From Phaeotremella fagi (Eukaryota; Basidiomycota; Tremellomycetes; Tremellales; Phaeotremellaceae): 64,000 bases of DNA. This document shows positions 37,471-49,373 of the stretch, piece after piece; the first letter of the stretch is position 1, and each line of letters starts with the position of its first letter. Location: NCBI GenBank assembly GCA_001599715.1, contig BCHU01000001.1, positions 1,411,634 through 1,475,633 on the forward strand. Direction: 5' to 3'. The position numbers and the translations under genes are program-made. The notes under the pieces are model-generated. The model was not told the DNA's origin. It did not search any database and saw nothing but the letters and a program-made list of their open reading frames with translations.

Positions 37471-40400
37471 ATGTCAGACCCCCCTTCTCCGGTATTTTCT
37501 TCATCTGTCGTATCCTCGCCACCAGATTCTCCAACCCTCATGCCAGCTTCTCAACCAGCTTCGACGGCCACGTCTTCAACGGCGGTTTCTCGACAACCAA
37601 CTCCTGAACCAGGAGACCAATGTGGTGATCAAACACGACCTCGTCGTCAGGATTCGGATCCTGCTGATAGAATCGCTCCAGAGCAGGAAATACCCATGTC
37701 TTCTCCTCCAACTGATAAAGCAAAAGAGCTTGAAGAGAGGGAAACTGGTGGGGATATTGGTGGGGATAAGGGTTGTCAAGCTGGACCTTCCGGTCTACCA
37801 CCGACAGAGATTGCCCAAGTCTTGAGAAAGGAACAGCTGAAGGTGCACTGGAAGAAACGTAAACTTCAACCGCGACAATCACACCATTCTATTGACATGT
37901 CAGGTGAAATTCAAGGTGAAGTCGGAGATGAAGAAGTGGTAGAGTACGAGGATGAGGATGAGGAGGATGACCAGAGAAACAGTCGACCTGCTAGAATGGC
38001 GGCTAGCAAGTTGGTAAGAGCTCATACAGGTCGGAGACCTTCACGAAAACCACGTCAGAAGGGTATTCCGGAAGACCAAGAACGTGATGCTGTGGACGAT
38101 ACTTCGTTTTCACAGGAGGATACTGGAGAAGGAGATTCGCAAGGTTCTGAAGAAGATTCAGACCACTCTGTGCAACGGGGACGGTCTCGACCCAAAACCG
38201 ATTCCCGACGTCGAAATTCTTCTTTATCCGCCAGTACGCTAGGTGAAACAGATTATGATTCTTCGGACGCATGGTCTTCACAAGCCTGTGATTCGGATGA
38301 TGAACATCGAGAGAGGACGGGTGAATCTGGACCTAGAGGGGTATTAAGCGCTTTACTGGGGTTGTATCGCCAACGTGAAGACGAAGAGGATCGGGAGAAG
38401 GGGACTTCGAAAGGTCTGTTGAGTGGTCGAAGTCAAAAAGATAACAAGGCTAGACGTCGATGGAGTGCCAATTCCCTTTTCGCTGTTGATTCAGTTGGAA
38501 GTAATTGGTCCAGAAGGAAACATCGAATACAACCCGGTCAACAAAGTGAAACTTCTGTAGCTACTACTGAGCTTTCTGTCGAGGACGAAAAACCTGTTCA
38601 AAGGGTGAGAAGAAGTCGTAAGGGACAAAGTCTACCTCATAGATCCCAAGATCTGAACGAACCTTATATCCCTTCACCTTACTTCTCAGATCCACTACGG
38701 CCATCGTTCAACGTAGCTCTTGCTCAACGATTTCGAACATTTCTTTCTCAAACCGCTTCGCCATCTGTTTGGTTCAATGATTCCACTCAAGGAGGTCCCA
38801 TCAGTAATATCCTATCTGCTGGTGGAGAAGGTCGTAATCGAACAATCGCTGCTTTGATAGTGACAACCTCTGGTTTGGCAGCTATAGCTTCACCGGAATT
38901 AGCACATCTTGCACCGGCGACAGGAGCTGATGCGGAGACCTCGGACGGACGAAGGAAGATTAGTCGTTATGAGGGTGTGAATGAAGCTCATGCCAGGGAG
39001 GAGGATGAGGATATCAGAGATAGAGTTGACGAAGATGTCGAACTTGGTCATCGTGGTGGTGGAGGAAACGGTTCGAAGATGGGTGTAATAGGTGGAACGG
39101 GTTTGGAGGAAGAAGTGGATCCTGATTCTGAGGATATGAACAAGATCAAGAAAGGAAAAGCAAAGGTTGAGAAGGAGATGGAGGAAGGCAAGATTGAGAA
39201 AGATGGGTTTATCAGTCAACAGAGTGAACATCACCGGAAGAGGAATAAGCACCGACGCAGGAGAGGTAAAAGGACGCAGAGGGAGATGGCAATCACCCAC
39301 AACGTAGCCAGTATCATTCAGAGAAAGAAGTGAGTAGAACCTCCTTTCGCTTTCGTCGATTGACGGTGCTGATCGTATTTATCGCAGGTTCATCGAGATG
39401 CTGGCAAAAGCTGTGGTCAAGTAAGTGCTAGCTACAAGTACATCAAAATCACAAAGCTTACGTACCAGCTTTGGCGCCCCTTCACATTCCGTCGAATCTT
39501 GGCTCGAAGCCACCTCAGACATCCTCCAAGTCGATGCGAGTTTCATCTACTTCCCTAGTGTTTTGATTGTTGCTTTCAGAGATACCGACGTGCATTCCAC
39601 CGACGTTTTGTTTATCAGGTGTGTTTCTGGTCTCTATACGTAATGAAAGTCGTCACTGAACAAATCGACAGACCTAAAGGTAGTCTGGAACTTTACCGAT
39701 TGTCATTAGTACATGATGTTTATCGAAAGGTGAGTGATATCATTTATGAAGCACAACACACCTTAATACAAATTTTTAGGTGGTCCATGACGAGATTTCT
39801 GCCAGTCAAGGATGCAGGGTCTTAAGACGTATCCAGAAACGAGTCAGTGCAATTCTCACAAATTAAAAGTTGAATACCCTAATAACAGTCCACAGTTCAT
39901 CTCATATTCTCGTCTAACTCTCGTTTTCGCAGCGATGGTATCATCAGCCGTAGCATCCCGTGTAGCGTTTTCTGGTTCGTTCATCGATATCATGATGTCA
40001 GCTGTTCTAGGAGGAATGCTGGCAATTGTTCAATTCACTGTAGCGGAGAAACATCGTTTGGTCAGTAATATCTTCGAAATTGGGATGGCTGGGATTTTGA
40101 GTTTCATAGCAGTGGGTTTTATCGTTCATTTAAAATTTGACTTTGAATGTTGACTGGATTTGATCAGAGAGGTCTTGGAAGTACTCATTACTTTTGCTAT
40201 CAATCACTCGCTTCTGTGAGTCCACGTTTTTAAGGGAAAACTCCTTTCTAATCGACTCTTAGTCCGCTATCGTGTTGATTCTGCCAGGTTGGCACATTTG
40301 TTTAGGTGCTTTAGAACTTGGCTCCAAAAATATCGTCGCTGGTGCCATGTACGTACCATATCCTCATAAAGAGGGCTAAACTGACATTACTCAAGTCGAG

Positions 40401-41467
40401 TGGTTTGGGCTATAGTCTACACTCTCTTCCTGTCCTTTGGACTCACAATAGGTTCATCGATATGGGACGCATTTGGACCATCCCAGCTTTCAATGTCTGA
40501 TACAACTTCTTCGGGTAGCGCGATATCCTCCACAACTATTACGGGTAGTTTCACCAGTAATAACACGCTTTGGGATACAGCTTTCAATAACGGTATGTAA
40601 CACATCATTTTATCAGGATTGAACTTATGTGCGATGTAGGCACTTTTACCTTCTCCAATGGGACTTCGTCAGAAGCTTCGACTACTACCGTGGCATGCTA
40701 TAGGAATCCTGATTGGGAGATGTGGTGGTACACGGAACGTAAGTGTATCGTTCTCCATAAGATTGTTAGACTAACACTGTGTCAAATTTAGCAAACGATT
40801 GGTGGCTCTTCCTTCTAGTACCCGTCTTTGCTTACTCATTAGCCATTTGGTTTAGAGCAGATTGGAGATCGAGAGATATCTGTGTCATGGTGTTGGTAGC
40901 CTCAGCTGGATACGCGGTCAACTTTTTCGTTTCAGCTGTAAGTTACAGCTCTCATTTAGGAGTCAAGTTGACTTAATTGATCCCCTTATAGCAACTCGAT
41001 TCACCGAATGTTTCTGCTGCTGCTGCGGCATTCGCCATAGGGTGAGTACAAATCGTTGCAACAAAAAAATGTGCAGTGATTGAATTATTTACAGTATATT
41101 TGGAAATCTCTATTCTCGTGTGGGTGGTGGTTCCGCATTCCCATCAATGGTTGTGGGAATATTATTGGAAGTCCCCAATGCGATTGCTGCCGCCGGTGGT
41201 CTAGGTTCCAGTACAACAGTCACTTCGTCAGGCAGTGCAAGTAGCAGTTTAACAGGGAGTAGTTCAAGTTCCAGTTCGACAGATCAGATTAATACAGCCG
41301 TTATAGTCAGGTTAGTCATCTTCACCTTCATTAAGGATAAACACTGACAACGCACATGCAGTATCCGAATGATTCAAGTGGGTATAGGACTCGCAATAGG
41401 ACTTTTTGCAGCTGCATTAGTGGTTTATCCTTTTGGTAAAAGAGGACGATATATTTTCAGTTTTTAG
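37471..41467 (+). CDS. Prm10-like membrane protein (ThrE/DUF1212 family)
   Basis: The C-terminal half belongs to the threonine/serine exporter-like ThrE family, known in yeast as the pheromone-regulated membrane protein Prm10. Exon 1 (37471-39329) encodes ~620 residues of disordered acidic and basic sequence. The next exons give FIEMLAKAVVK and NFGAPSHSVESWLEATSDIL, the conserved start of the domain, then DASFIYFPSVLIVAFRD. Membrane helices follow (SFIDIMMSAVLGGMLAIVQF; WHICLGALELGSKNIVAGA; then further helices to GIGLAIGLFAAALVVYPFG). The C-terminus is RGRYIFSF. ATG 37471 was chosen over upstream in-frame non-ATG codons. The extended disordered N-terminus is usual for filamentous-type Prm10 proteins. 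Substrate is not evident. Confidence 0.88.
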
Positions 41468-41807
41468 ATTTTTCCTAGAGTATCATACCAAGCATCATTT
41501 CATACCTTTTTAAACACGTCGATACCATCTGTAGATGTCTAAATAGCTTGCCAAAAACATGTAGCCCGTAAGTGATACTAGCTTTCTTAAGTGGACCACC
41601 TCCACCTGCCATTTTAGGTTGACTTGCCGAAAACGAATCTTTGTTTTGAAGATTCATCTTTGACATACCATATATCATCCTATAATCAAATCTAATACAT
41701 TCTCGACAAATTGTAAGCTTTGTTAGCTCTTGATAGATCTGGAAGTACCGGTGCTAGCAACTACGTTCTCGATTCTGGAACTATTACCGAGAGTCTTGAA
41801 TAAAACA
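41468..41807. other. Short intergenic region
   Basis: These 340 bp lie between the Prm10-like stop and the Med27 start. A minus-strand open frame starting MAGGGGPLKKASITYGLHVF (41612-41475) is possible but unsupported. Confidence 0.4.
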
Positions 41808-42915
41808 ATGGACTCGTCGGAATCAGTATCAGTCCCTACGTCAAGTTACGTCCCCCTTCCAATCCTACCGCATCCCTCGGTCCTCTTAACAGGAGATCAA
41901 ACGAGTCTATACATCCATCTCCAAGAAGCGAGGAATCAGTTCCAAGCATTCCAAACTTTCAAACAGAGTTTACCGTCTTCGTCCGAATGTAAGTGTTCCC
42001 ATTCGTTTTTGAGGGGTGTTAACATGAAAATATCAGCATATGAATTAGATCCACCAACAGAAAATTCTCTTCCACCACTTCCACCGATTTTACCTGCATA
42101 TTCTACATATAGATCATCGACTGCCCTGCCCCAAAACCCAAGTACGACAGCTAAACCCAAACTTCCACTTATCCGTCCACCAATCCCAAAAGATTCTCCA
42201 TTCTATATCTCGCCCGATACCAAGATTACCCTGGATGATTATCTGAAAACTCTGAATTCGAACGTTGGAGATAAAGATGACGGTAAAATTTTGGAATCTG
42301 GATCGGAAAGATTTAGTTTACATTTTGGGAAATCAGCAATTTTAGTTCGGTTGGGTAATGGGTCTGCGGGGGAAAGTGGATTTACTTGGGTTACTTTGGG
42401 AATGTCTGATGGGGATCAGAAGGGGATGACGGATGATGTTTTGGGCATTAAGGTTACAGGTGTGAGATTGTATGATACATCGACAGTGAGTTCGTTGCAA
42501 CGTTTTCCTCACCATTCAATAACTCAAATTCAACTAGATTCCACCAATTCATTCATCTTCTACGAATGGCCAACTTGGAGTGATAAGCGATAACCTGACG
42601 AAACTCGATCTTAAGATCCCAGAATTATTAGTAAGTATCTGTACATCCCAAAATGCAACTCTCAAACTAATCACTCCACCTCAGTACCGTCTGACACACC
42701 TGACCAGTCTACTTGAAAAATCTTGTTACATCTGTTCAAAGCATCTATCTCCATCTGATGGCTTACCAAGTCTATCTGGTCGATTAGATCCAGAAGCTTC
42801 AAGTTCTAAGTTATTACCGCGGTCGAAAGTTTTGGCAGAGAAGGATGAATCGAATGAGAATGTTCAAATAGGGGAATGGGTGTGTTGGCATCGATCTTGT
42901 AAAAAGGTTTCATGA
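41808..42915 (+). CDS. MED27: Mediator complex subunit 27
   Basis: Subunit of the Mediator tail/head interface, which links activators to RNA polymerase II in the nucleus. Three exons (41808-42485, 42538-42630, 42685-42915) give 333 residues. The N-terminal part is helical and Pro-rich. The C-terminus has the Med27 signature: CYICSKHL ... GEWVCWHRSCKK, a Cys/His zinc-binding-like motif. Exon 2 (IPPIHSSSTNGQLGVISDNL) restores frame between two otherwise unconnected open frames. The 54-nt intron 42631-42684 is stop-free and in frame, so the join LL to YRLTHLTSLLEK is inferred from its GTAAGT donor, ACTAAT branch point and CAG acceptor. Start 41808 is the first ATG in frame near the predicted leader. 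Confidence 0.82.
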
Positions 42916-43065
42916 ACCATTTTGTTAGAAATATCTCTAGGAGGAGAAATGAATCTCCTGTTTTCATCATGTCGTAATTATATGTACAATGTAACTATGT
43001 AATCGTACAGGGATCGTCAAGTTCCAATACAAGGACAGCAAATGTCGTTCCCCTACCGCCCAAGC

Positions 43066-44622
43066 TTACATCCCAGGTCGTTTGAAACCAGGAGGGAAAA
43101 CCTGTCTAGCGTTAATGTTTACCCTCCCACTCTGGATCCAACGTTTAGCACCTCTAGTTCTAACTTGACCATTCTCCCTGTCATCGCCATCCTCAGGATC
43201 CAAAGCAAACCATTCTGGTAAAGTTCCCTCCATAATCCTTGGAATCCCATGATATGCCTGTCGACCTTTTCCTGACATCACCAGCACGTCTCCAGAACGA
43301 AGTATGATTGGTCGTGGGGCTACTGATCGTGTTGATGTGCCCAAAAGGAATATCGAGGCGTGACCTAATGAGATTGATACCAATGGTCTGGATGGATCCA
43401 ATCTGATTCCAGGGGTCAACAATTGTCGAAGATGAGAATAGGTGTAGATAGGACTCACTCTGAACGATCAACGTGTCCCATGAGTGTATCATTCATTTGA
43501 TAGAAATTGACGATCCCAGTATCAGGTTCTAATCAGAAAGTAGTTAGTACTTGTCCGTGTTTCAAAAGCAATTTCATCTCACCATAGTCGTTTCCCCATT
43601 TAGAGTATTCTTCTGGTTTAACGATATTTTCGCCTTCTGCAGTATCTTCAAACACCTGGGCCCACGGAATGGACCGTACGACATCTACACAAATCTCTTT
43701 CAAGCCCACGGGGAAGGTGATCGGTGTATCTGGTGTGAAATCGTAACTCTTAGTAGACCACTATGAAATATCAGAAAAAACCCTTTGCTGAACAAATCTC
43801 AGACTTACTTGATAAACCCAACCCAGATTCGCCCATCGTATCTCCTTCATCAACTGTTCGGCAGTCTTCGCACCAACCTTCTCGCTAGGAGCGTCACCAG
43901 TAAAAGTTTTATTTCTCGCCACGATCTCTTCGTACCCCAAAGTCGAAGCTGCAGGTGTATCAATCAACACTCTAGTAGTTCTGATTTTGGGTTTCGCATC
44001 GTCCTTATCGTCCTGTGTTGTATTTGATTTATCTTCATCGGAAAGAGATTGATGTTTCGGTTGAATTGGTTCGACATTGTTCTGGGAGTATCTTTCAAAA
44101 AGATTGTTGGGAAGGTTGTAGTGTGTATCGAGGGACAGAGGGTTTGGAGGTTTGGTATAATCAGCCAAAGCTGATTCTAAGAGCTGAATCTGGTCTTGAG
44201 GGGGAAGATATTGTGGAATGAGTATACAGCCTATTGAATATGAGCGTTACAACCAAATACCTAATGCAGGCCAAAAACATACCCTCAGCGACTACCCAAG
44301 CAACTCTCCCATCCCCCAAAACAATCTTTCGAACACCATCAAACACAACCTCAGGTCTTTCACCACGATCCCTCTCCTTCCCCTTCCACCCTTTTCCGAA
44401 TCGTAACCAATCCCCTAATCTTCCGCTTATATGTTGAGGTTCTGGACCCCACCAACCAGCTCGCCAGACATGATCGTTCTCCTGTGAACCTGATGGTCGT
44501 GAGAGATCCAATACATTATGTGTTCTCAGGGAGGGGAAAACATCTTTTAGATGTCTCGATTTGAAATGCTTCTCTGTCTGACGGAAGGGTGGGTGTTGGG
44601 TGATATCTGGCATTGATGGCAT
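43066..44622 (-). CDS. AlkB-type 2-oxoglutarate/Fe(II) dioxygenase (ALKBH1 class)
   Basis: Nucleic-acid demethylase of the ALKBH1/Abh1 type, using Fe(II), 2-oxoglutarate and O2. Conserved residues are visible: the iron-binding HxD in MNDTLMGHVDRSELDPSRPL (formed across a 60-nt intron), the LVSISLGHASIFLLG strand, the distal His in QAYHGIPRI, and the 2OG-binding RxxxxxR in GRVNINARQVFPPGF. The N-terminal half carries the family extension (VFPSLRTHNVLDL, then WRAGWWGPEP) and an acidic insertion (DKDDAKPK region). The exon junction GCILIPQYLPPQDQIQLLE is formed by an intron near 44280. Start 44622 (MPSMPDITQHPP) was preferred to an in-frame non-ATG codon further upstream. Targets in this class include tRNA and DNA; the sequence cannot tell which. 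Confidence 0.92.
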
Positions 44623-44851
44623 TTTGGCATGCTTGTAAAAATTGAAAAAAAAAGATGTTAGTATTTTCAAAATATGGCGCCCCTCCACTTTCTTTTTTGA
44701 AACTTTATTCTAGACCGTCAGTAATGCCAGCTTTGCTCTTTTGCAGAAAAGCTCGTACAAGCACGCTGAGAATCACTGCAAACCACTGTAACGATACACT
44801 AGACAACACAAAATGCATAGATCCGAAGAAAAAAAACACAAAGGAAGCAAT

Positions 44852-45817
44852 CTAAACCTTGACCTGAGGAAAGTAGCGAAAGAATGTCAGAAAGGTCGCT
44901 CGTGCATTTGAAGGAGTCAAAAAGACTTACTTCCTTGAGTCCATCCTTCCAGAATGTAAGGTATGGAGTGGTTCCGTCCTCTCTGTAGTTCTATAACCGT
45001 GTCAGTCGCAATCTCTTTCCTTAGCTGCATAGAAAGGAGGTAGAGGGAGTTTTATGAAATTCCCAATATTTTGAAAGCCCGACTTACAAGCAAAGCGACC
45101 ATACCCTCTGGGTTCATGCTCTCTCCAACGTAGAATTCGTAGTCTTTGAAGTTAGCGACGATCTTCTTGGCGAAAGCTTGAGCACCCTTCTCGAAAGCAG
45201 CAACACGGTCTGGGTTGGTTTCTTGGAGGTGGGTTTTAACGGCCTTCATGTAACCTTTAAGGTAGGTGAGGTAGGACTGGATTTGTTGATAGGGTTAAGA
45301 ATGATTCAAGAGTGAGAAGGAAGATTGAACCCTGGTCAGTGATGATCCTTGGTTTAACTCCTGTTTAACTCACCTTTTTGTCGAATTGGGTAGATTGGAG
45401 ACGGAAAGAGTGGACAACGTTGTTGACTTGGGAAGCACCGGCCTCGAGAGCCTCAGCTTCTTCTTCGGCAGATGGGTTACCTCCTGTTTGATTCGTTAGC
45501 TTCTTGGAAAACGCCTCAGATGAAGATAATGAGAAGAGCTACAGAGCTCCAAGCTCGTTTCTCATTCTGGACAAACTTACCAATATCAACATCACCCTCC
45601 TTGACGATAATTAAAGCACAGTCAACTTCGTAAGCAATGTCATCAACTTCCTTTCTGAAAATGAATATCAGCATCATGGAATCACGAAAAATCAAACGTG
45701 TCCAAGTGGTCGGAATAGGTAAAAACCTCCAGCCTGGATAAGAGGGAGATCTACTCACGGCTCGAAGGAGTCAGAGCACATCTCATCGTCGGTAATGATA
45801 TCGTTGAAAAGCTTCAT
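44852..45817 (-). CDS. Translationally controlled tumour protein homologue (TCTP/Tma19)
   Basis: Abundant cytoplasmic protein that associates with ribosomes and mitochondria and affects stress responses. The start MKLFNDIITDDEMCSDSFEP at 45817 is the classic TCTP opening. Exons continue KEVDDIAYEVDCALIIVKEG, then GGNPSAEEEAEALEAGAS with VNNVVHSFRLQSTQFDKK, then SYLTYLKGYMKAVKTHLQE, a DYEFYVGESMNPEGMVALL stretch, and NYREDGTTPYLTFWKDGLKE. The last exon codes only VKV and a stop at 44852. The tiny final exon is needed because the preceding frame would otherwise read into the intron. Length (~170 residues) matches the family. Introns are short to medium. Strong expression is expected for this gene, although the leader shows no obvious TATA box in the right orientation. 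Confidence 0.95.
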
Positions 45818-46447
45818 TGTGAGTGGCTTATTTTAGTTAAATATGTGTTTTGGATGTAAAGTATAAAAAGAGACGAATTTGAAAAAAGTTGAAATCCAGG
45901 CTGGCTGGCAGGGCGGAGTGACAGTGGAGACTGTGAGAAAGGTTCCCTGATGAAAATTCTTCCGCTTCGATATCGCCACATTGGATATATCGCCGAAACT
46001 CCTGGTGTCAGTTCCAGTTCCAACAATACTTGATCGCTACCATGCATACAGAATGAAATACTACATTCTTCTCCCTATACCCGATGCATCCTCCATCTCC
46101 GCCTACTTGTAGCATTTGAACAAATCAAAACTGCTCCTTGAAACCTGGTTGCTATGCCTCTGAGTATCTGACACCAGCTACACCGTGGATAATTCGTTAA
46201 GATCGCCACAAATGTCTTTCGACAGGAGTCGAATATCTGGAAGATTTCTCCTCTTTCTTTCGAAGCCTTTGCCAATGAGTTTGATCTATACTGGAGGATC
46301 CCATTTCTTAGAGTGAAAAGTGAGAAGAAGAGAGGAGCTTGACGAGAACTTCATCATTGCTAGGGTTCGAATAGGTCGTAAGCAACTCTGCGAAGGTGAA
46401 ATTCAGGTTTGATAGTTCGCACTCAAGAAACATGCATAAACAAAACC
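45818..46447. other. Intergenic region (TCTP promoter)
   Basis: These 630 bp hold the TCTP leader and promoter and the 3' flank of the next gene. A GGTTCGAAT string near 46370 resembles a tRNA B box but has no tRNA fold around it. Confidence 0.5.
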
Positions 46448-47075
46448 TCAGTTATTGTTGGTGGTTCCTGCAGAACCTCCTTCCCCAATCACCCAACGCG
46501 ATACTCTAGCCTCTTTCCCCAATTTCACAATCTGTTGGACCAGCTGAGCTTCTCGAACCATCTCCAAATGAGTCGAATCACCGCTCTCACCCCCATGATC
46601 ATCCTCAACGCCAGTCGAACATTGACCAAGAGCTTTCTCCAACAATAAAAATCCATCCTTCTCCGAATCAAAACTTTGAAAATAACCAAAAGCCTCTCCT
46701 GACGAGTGATCAGAAGGATTCTCCTCCTCAGTCATTCGAACCAACTGAAAATTGGTTGAACCGTCCTGGTTCAGATTTCCAATATGACGCGAAATCAAAT
46801 CTCGGACTGCTGAACGATACCATATATCGCAAGCTTTGAGATCTTTTCTAAGAACTTCGGGTTGTTTCCATCGATAGTCGTGTTGCCATTGGGATGATGC
46901 CACGCATTTGGCGGTGGCAATAGCTCTTTGTATCAATTTTTTATCGTTTTCGGTGTTACTTGTGATTCCCGAAGCTTGCTTTGAATACGTAGGGGATGTT
47001 TGTATTTGATAACCCGACAGATGCCGAGTAGTGAAGCTCAGTCGAGTGGGAATTTTTAGTGATTGTGTGATTCAT
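46448..47075 (-). CDS. Unrecognised protein, start reconstructed via a 34-nt intron
   Basis: Family not recognised. The long open frame (47032-46448) lacks any ATG before codon MTEEENP. Joining ATG 47075 (MNHTITKNSHSTEL) to the frame through a 34-nt GT-AG intron (46959-46926, donor GTAACA, acceptor CAAAG) gives 197 residues. The middle is helical and basic (CVASSQWQHDYRWKQPEVLRK; KACDIWYRSAVRDLISRHI), then acidic Ser/Glu/Asp-rich sequence and a helix ending SRWVIGEGGS and Asn-rich residues. No signal peptide or membrane span. Alternative: an upstream exon not identified here. The donor is weaker than its neighbours, so the start is uncertain; the coding body is likely because of its length and amphipathic pattern. 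Confidence 0.55.
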
Positions 47076-47570
47076 CAGCTTTGAGACGATTTGGGGATGA
47101 CAGGGGGACTAAGAATTTTAGATCTACAGTATTCAGCGACAACAAACAGCGGATTGCCAATGAAAAGTCTGGAAGACAAGTGCCTTCAAACTCAGCCCAG
47201 CGGAGTGAAGGTGCCCGTCTTCCAAACTATTGTTAATTCAGTTCCAGCAGCCTCATGCAAAATTTATCCCGATTAATCCACCTGTAATGCACATTGTATA
47301 TGCGCCTAATTCCTGTCAACTATGTAACTATGATGGAGATAGGCTGTAAAGATCCTCGCTGATCAGATGAGAGTTCGAACAAAGTGGCGCTCATTCGTCA
47401 TGCCACTTTGACAGTTTGACCGATAAATGGTTAAAGGAGAGAAAAGAGAAGAGCATGAATGAATTTTACGTGGCTCATAAGAAGACAGTCAACCTCATTG
47501 CATTACTATAATAATCCCAAGCCTACTCTTTATTATGAAAACAACATACTTTACATATCAGCGAACAATC
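47076..47570. other. Intergenic region between two minus-strand orphans
   Basis: These 495 bp hold the promoter of the 47075 gene and the 3' flank of the next. No gene supported. Confidence 0.45.
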
Positions 47571-48254
47571 TCAAGGGAATAACCTCAACACCGCTTGTAT
47601 TTCCTTGACTCCCTCAACCTCCTCTCCATTCTCCTTAAGAACGCTGATATCCAAATCATCCCCAAAGGTAAAAACTCTGCAATAACTGTGGTCTCTATAT
47701 GGGACTCCATTTTGGGAGTTCCATTCTCCAACTGAACTGTATTCTAGCTCCAAGCCTGCTTTACTTAAGATTGGTTCATCGAATGTACCAATTGTACCCC
47801 CTTTGGTAGAAACACTTTTCTCGAATTCATCCATGATTGGGTCGAGTATACTTCTCTTGATGCTCTTAAAACTTTCATCTGAAATTAGCATCACCAATTT
47901 TTCTTCTTCTTCGGGTTGTAAATCTGCAGGTTCATCACCAACTGAGAATTTTCCAACAAGTCTAATCCGACCATCTTTGAGGTGGTCGATGTTGACACGA
48001 TGATCTGTTGAGATTTGATCTTGACTGTAACCAACATAAAAGGAAGACCAATTATCACGATTAGATGAACATCCTACCCAGTTTCTGCGACCTGGTTCAT
48101 TGTCTGTTGGGTTGGAAAGTCTATCCAGTTGGATTGTATCGTTTCCCATGCGTTCGACGAGTTTTGTGAATCTTTTAAATGTAGACGAAAGGGCCTCTCC
48201 ATCAACATAGGCGAACGCGTATCGAGGTGCTTGTTTAGTGGTTGAAGCTGACAT
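47571..48254 (-). CDS. Unrecognised single-exon protein
   Basis: Family not recognised. Intronless, 227 residues, which is unusual here as most neighbours have several introns. It starts MSASTTKQAPRYAFAYVDGE. The pattern alternates short beta-like strands and loops (RNWVGCSSNRDNWSSFYVGYS; KDGRIRLVGKFSVGDEP; GLELEYSSVGEW), with a basic-acidic helix (SFKSIKRSILDPIMDEFEK). The C-terminus is acidic then hydrophobic (GEEVEGVKEIQAVLRLFP). No signal peptide or membrane span, so probably cytosolic. It could be a lineage-specific globular protein. Lack of introns may mean a retroposed or recently acquired gene, but codon use was not tested. Confidence 0.65.
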   Translation of the reverse strand: MSASTTKQAPRYAFAYVDGEALSSTFKRFTKLVERMGNDTIQLDRLSNPTDNEPGRRNWVGCSSNRDNWSSFYVGYSQDQISTDHRVNIDHLKDGRIRLVGKFSVGDEPADLQPEEEEKLVMLISDESFKSIKRSILDPIMDEFEKSVSTKGGTIGTFDEPILSKAGLELEYSSVGEWNSQNGVPYRDHSYCRVFTFGDDLDISVLKENGEEVEGVKEIQAVLRLFP

Positions 48255-48896
48255 GGTGGGTTTTGTGAATGTAATGTGTGGTTGAAAAAGGGTGGTATGG
48301 GAAAGAAATGGAAGAAGACAAGAAATGAAGACGCCTTTTTATCATGAAAGACCTTCGTCATACTTCGCCTTCCACATTCAGGTGTGATTTATGAAAGGGC
48401 TTAAAATACCCATTGATTTCGTCTCCTTTCATTGTCACCACGATCATCACATTGCCACTGAATATGTAACCAGTATCATCATACTCATTTTATTTCGGGG
48501 AATCGACAAATATAGACTCGATACTGTACAACTGACGAAATCTCATGAAAGTCCAACAGAAATGAGGGAAAGGAAAAAAATGGAAATCATTTGCATGTTA
48601 TGTGACTCTTTCTGTGTTCAGTAGTAGAGGACTTTGAATATTACAAAGCACGTCAAAGGAGTGTTCAGATGTCATAGCAAGAGGATTATGCAGATATTTC
48701 TGCCTCTCCATTGACGACTGTTTGAAAAACAGCCAAAAAACCCTGCATTCAGAATAGCACTGTCCTCGAAAACAGGAAATTCGAAGGGGCACAAAGAAAA
48801 GCTGTGTGCGAAAAATGTAAAAAGACTTTCGAATTGGTTTGCATATTCATCCCACCTAACTCCTAACTGTACATACTGTAAACTACTACCCTGCCA
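48255..48896. other. Intergenic region
   Basis: These 642 bp hold only short, shifting open frames. No supported gene. Confidence 0.45.
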
Positions 48897-49373
48897 CTAC
48901 TGTTGACTGTCTTGAGAGGCTTCCTCCAAAAGGTTGTTTTCGCCCTGTGAAGAGGATTTGGCGGAACCATCATAAGAGAAGGAGTTGTAGTTTTCTTTGA
49001 AGCTGTAGTTTGACCCATTGACGATGGAATCTTCTGAACACAATTTGAGTGTCGATGACGAGGAAGTGGGAATTTTATCAAAACTACCAAAAACCTGTGC
49101 TCTCCATGCGATTTCCAGAGCGTTCTTCGTCTCTTCGTCGATACCACCTTTCGCCATACCTTCTTTGATATCTTTAGTTCTTTCTAAAGCATCGCTTTTG
49201 AGTGATTGGGCGACAGATCGAACACTGTCTAAGTCGACAATACAACCCTTGGTGACAGCTAGCCAGAATTGAACGTGAGGCTCTGTTTCGAATTTGATGT
49301 TCGTTCCGAAATGAATCTCATTTTCGAGAAGATCGTTTGAGTTGTCTGGAAAAAAATCAAAAAGCGTCGGCAT
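48897..49373 (-). CDS. Unrecognised small acidic protein
   Basis: Family not recognised. Intronless, 158 residues, starting MPTLFDFFPDNSNDLLENEI. The first ~100 residues look folded, with helices (TEPHVQFWLAVTKGCIVDL; VRSVAQSLKSDALERTKD; KNALEIAWRAQVFGSFDKI). The tail is Ser/Asn/Gln/Glu-rich (about 103-158). No signal peptide or membrane span. It is the second of two consecutive intronless orphan genes on this strand. Alternative: a chance open frame. I favour a gene because hydrophobic and charged residues alternate in helical patterns and the Met context is clean. Confidence 0.5.
   Translation of the reverse strand: MPTLFDFFPDNSNDLLENEIHFGTNIKFETEPHVQFWLAVTKGCIVDLDSVRSVAQSLKSDALERTKDIKEGMAKGGIDEETKNALEIAWRAQVFGSFDKIPTSSSSTLKLCSEDSIVNGSNYSFKENYNSFSYDGSAKSSSQGENNLLEEASQDSQQ

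Noticed and set aside
41475..41612. Small minus-strand frame starting MAGGGGPLKKASITYGLHVF
   Set aside because: The start looks protein-like and vaguely recalls small mitochondrial ATP synthase subunits, but the rest gives no membrane helix in frame and no convincing intron. It needs transcript evidence.
46365..46380. tRNA B-box-like GGTTCGAAT
   Set aside because: No A box or cloverleaf could be drawn around it.
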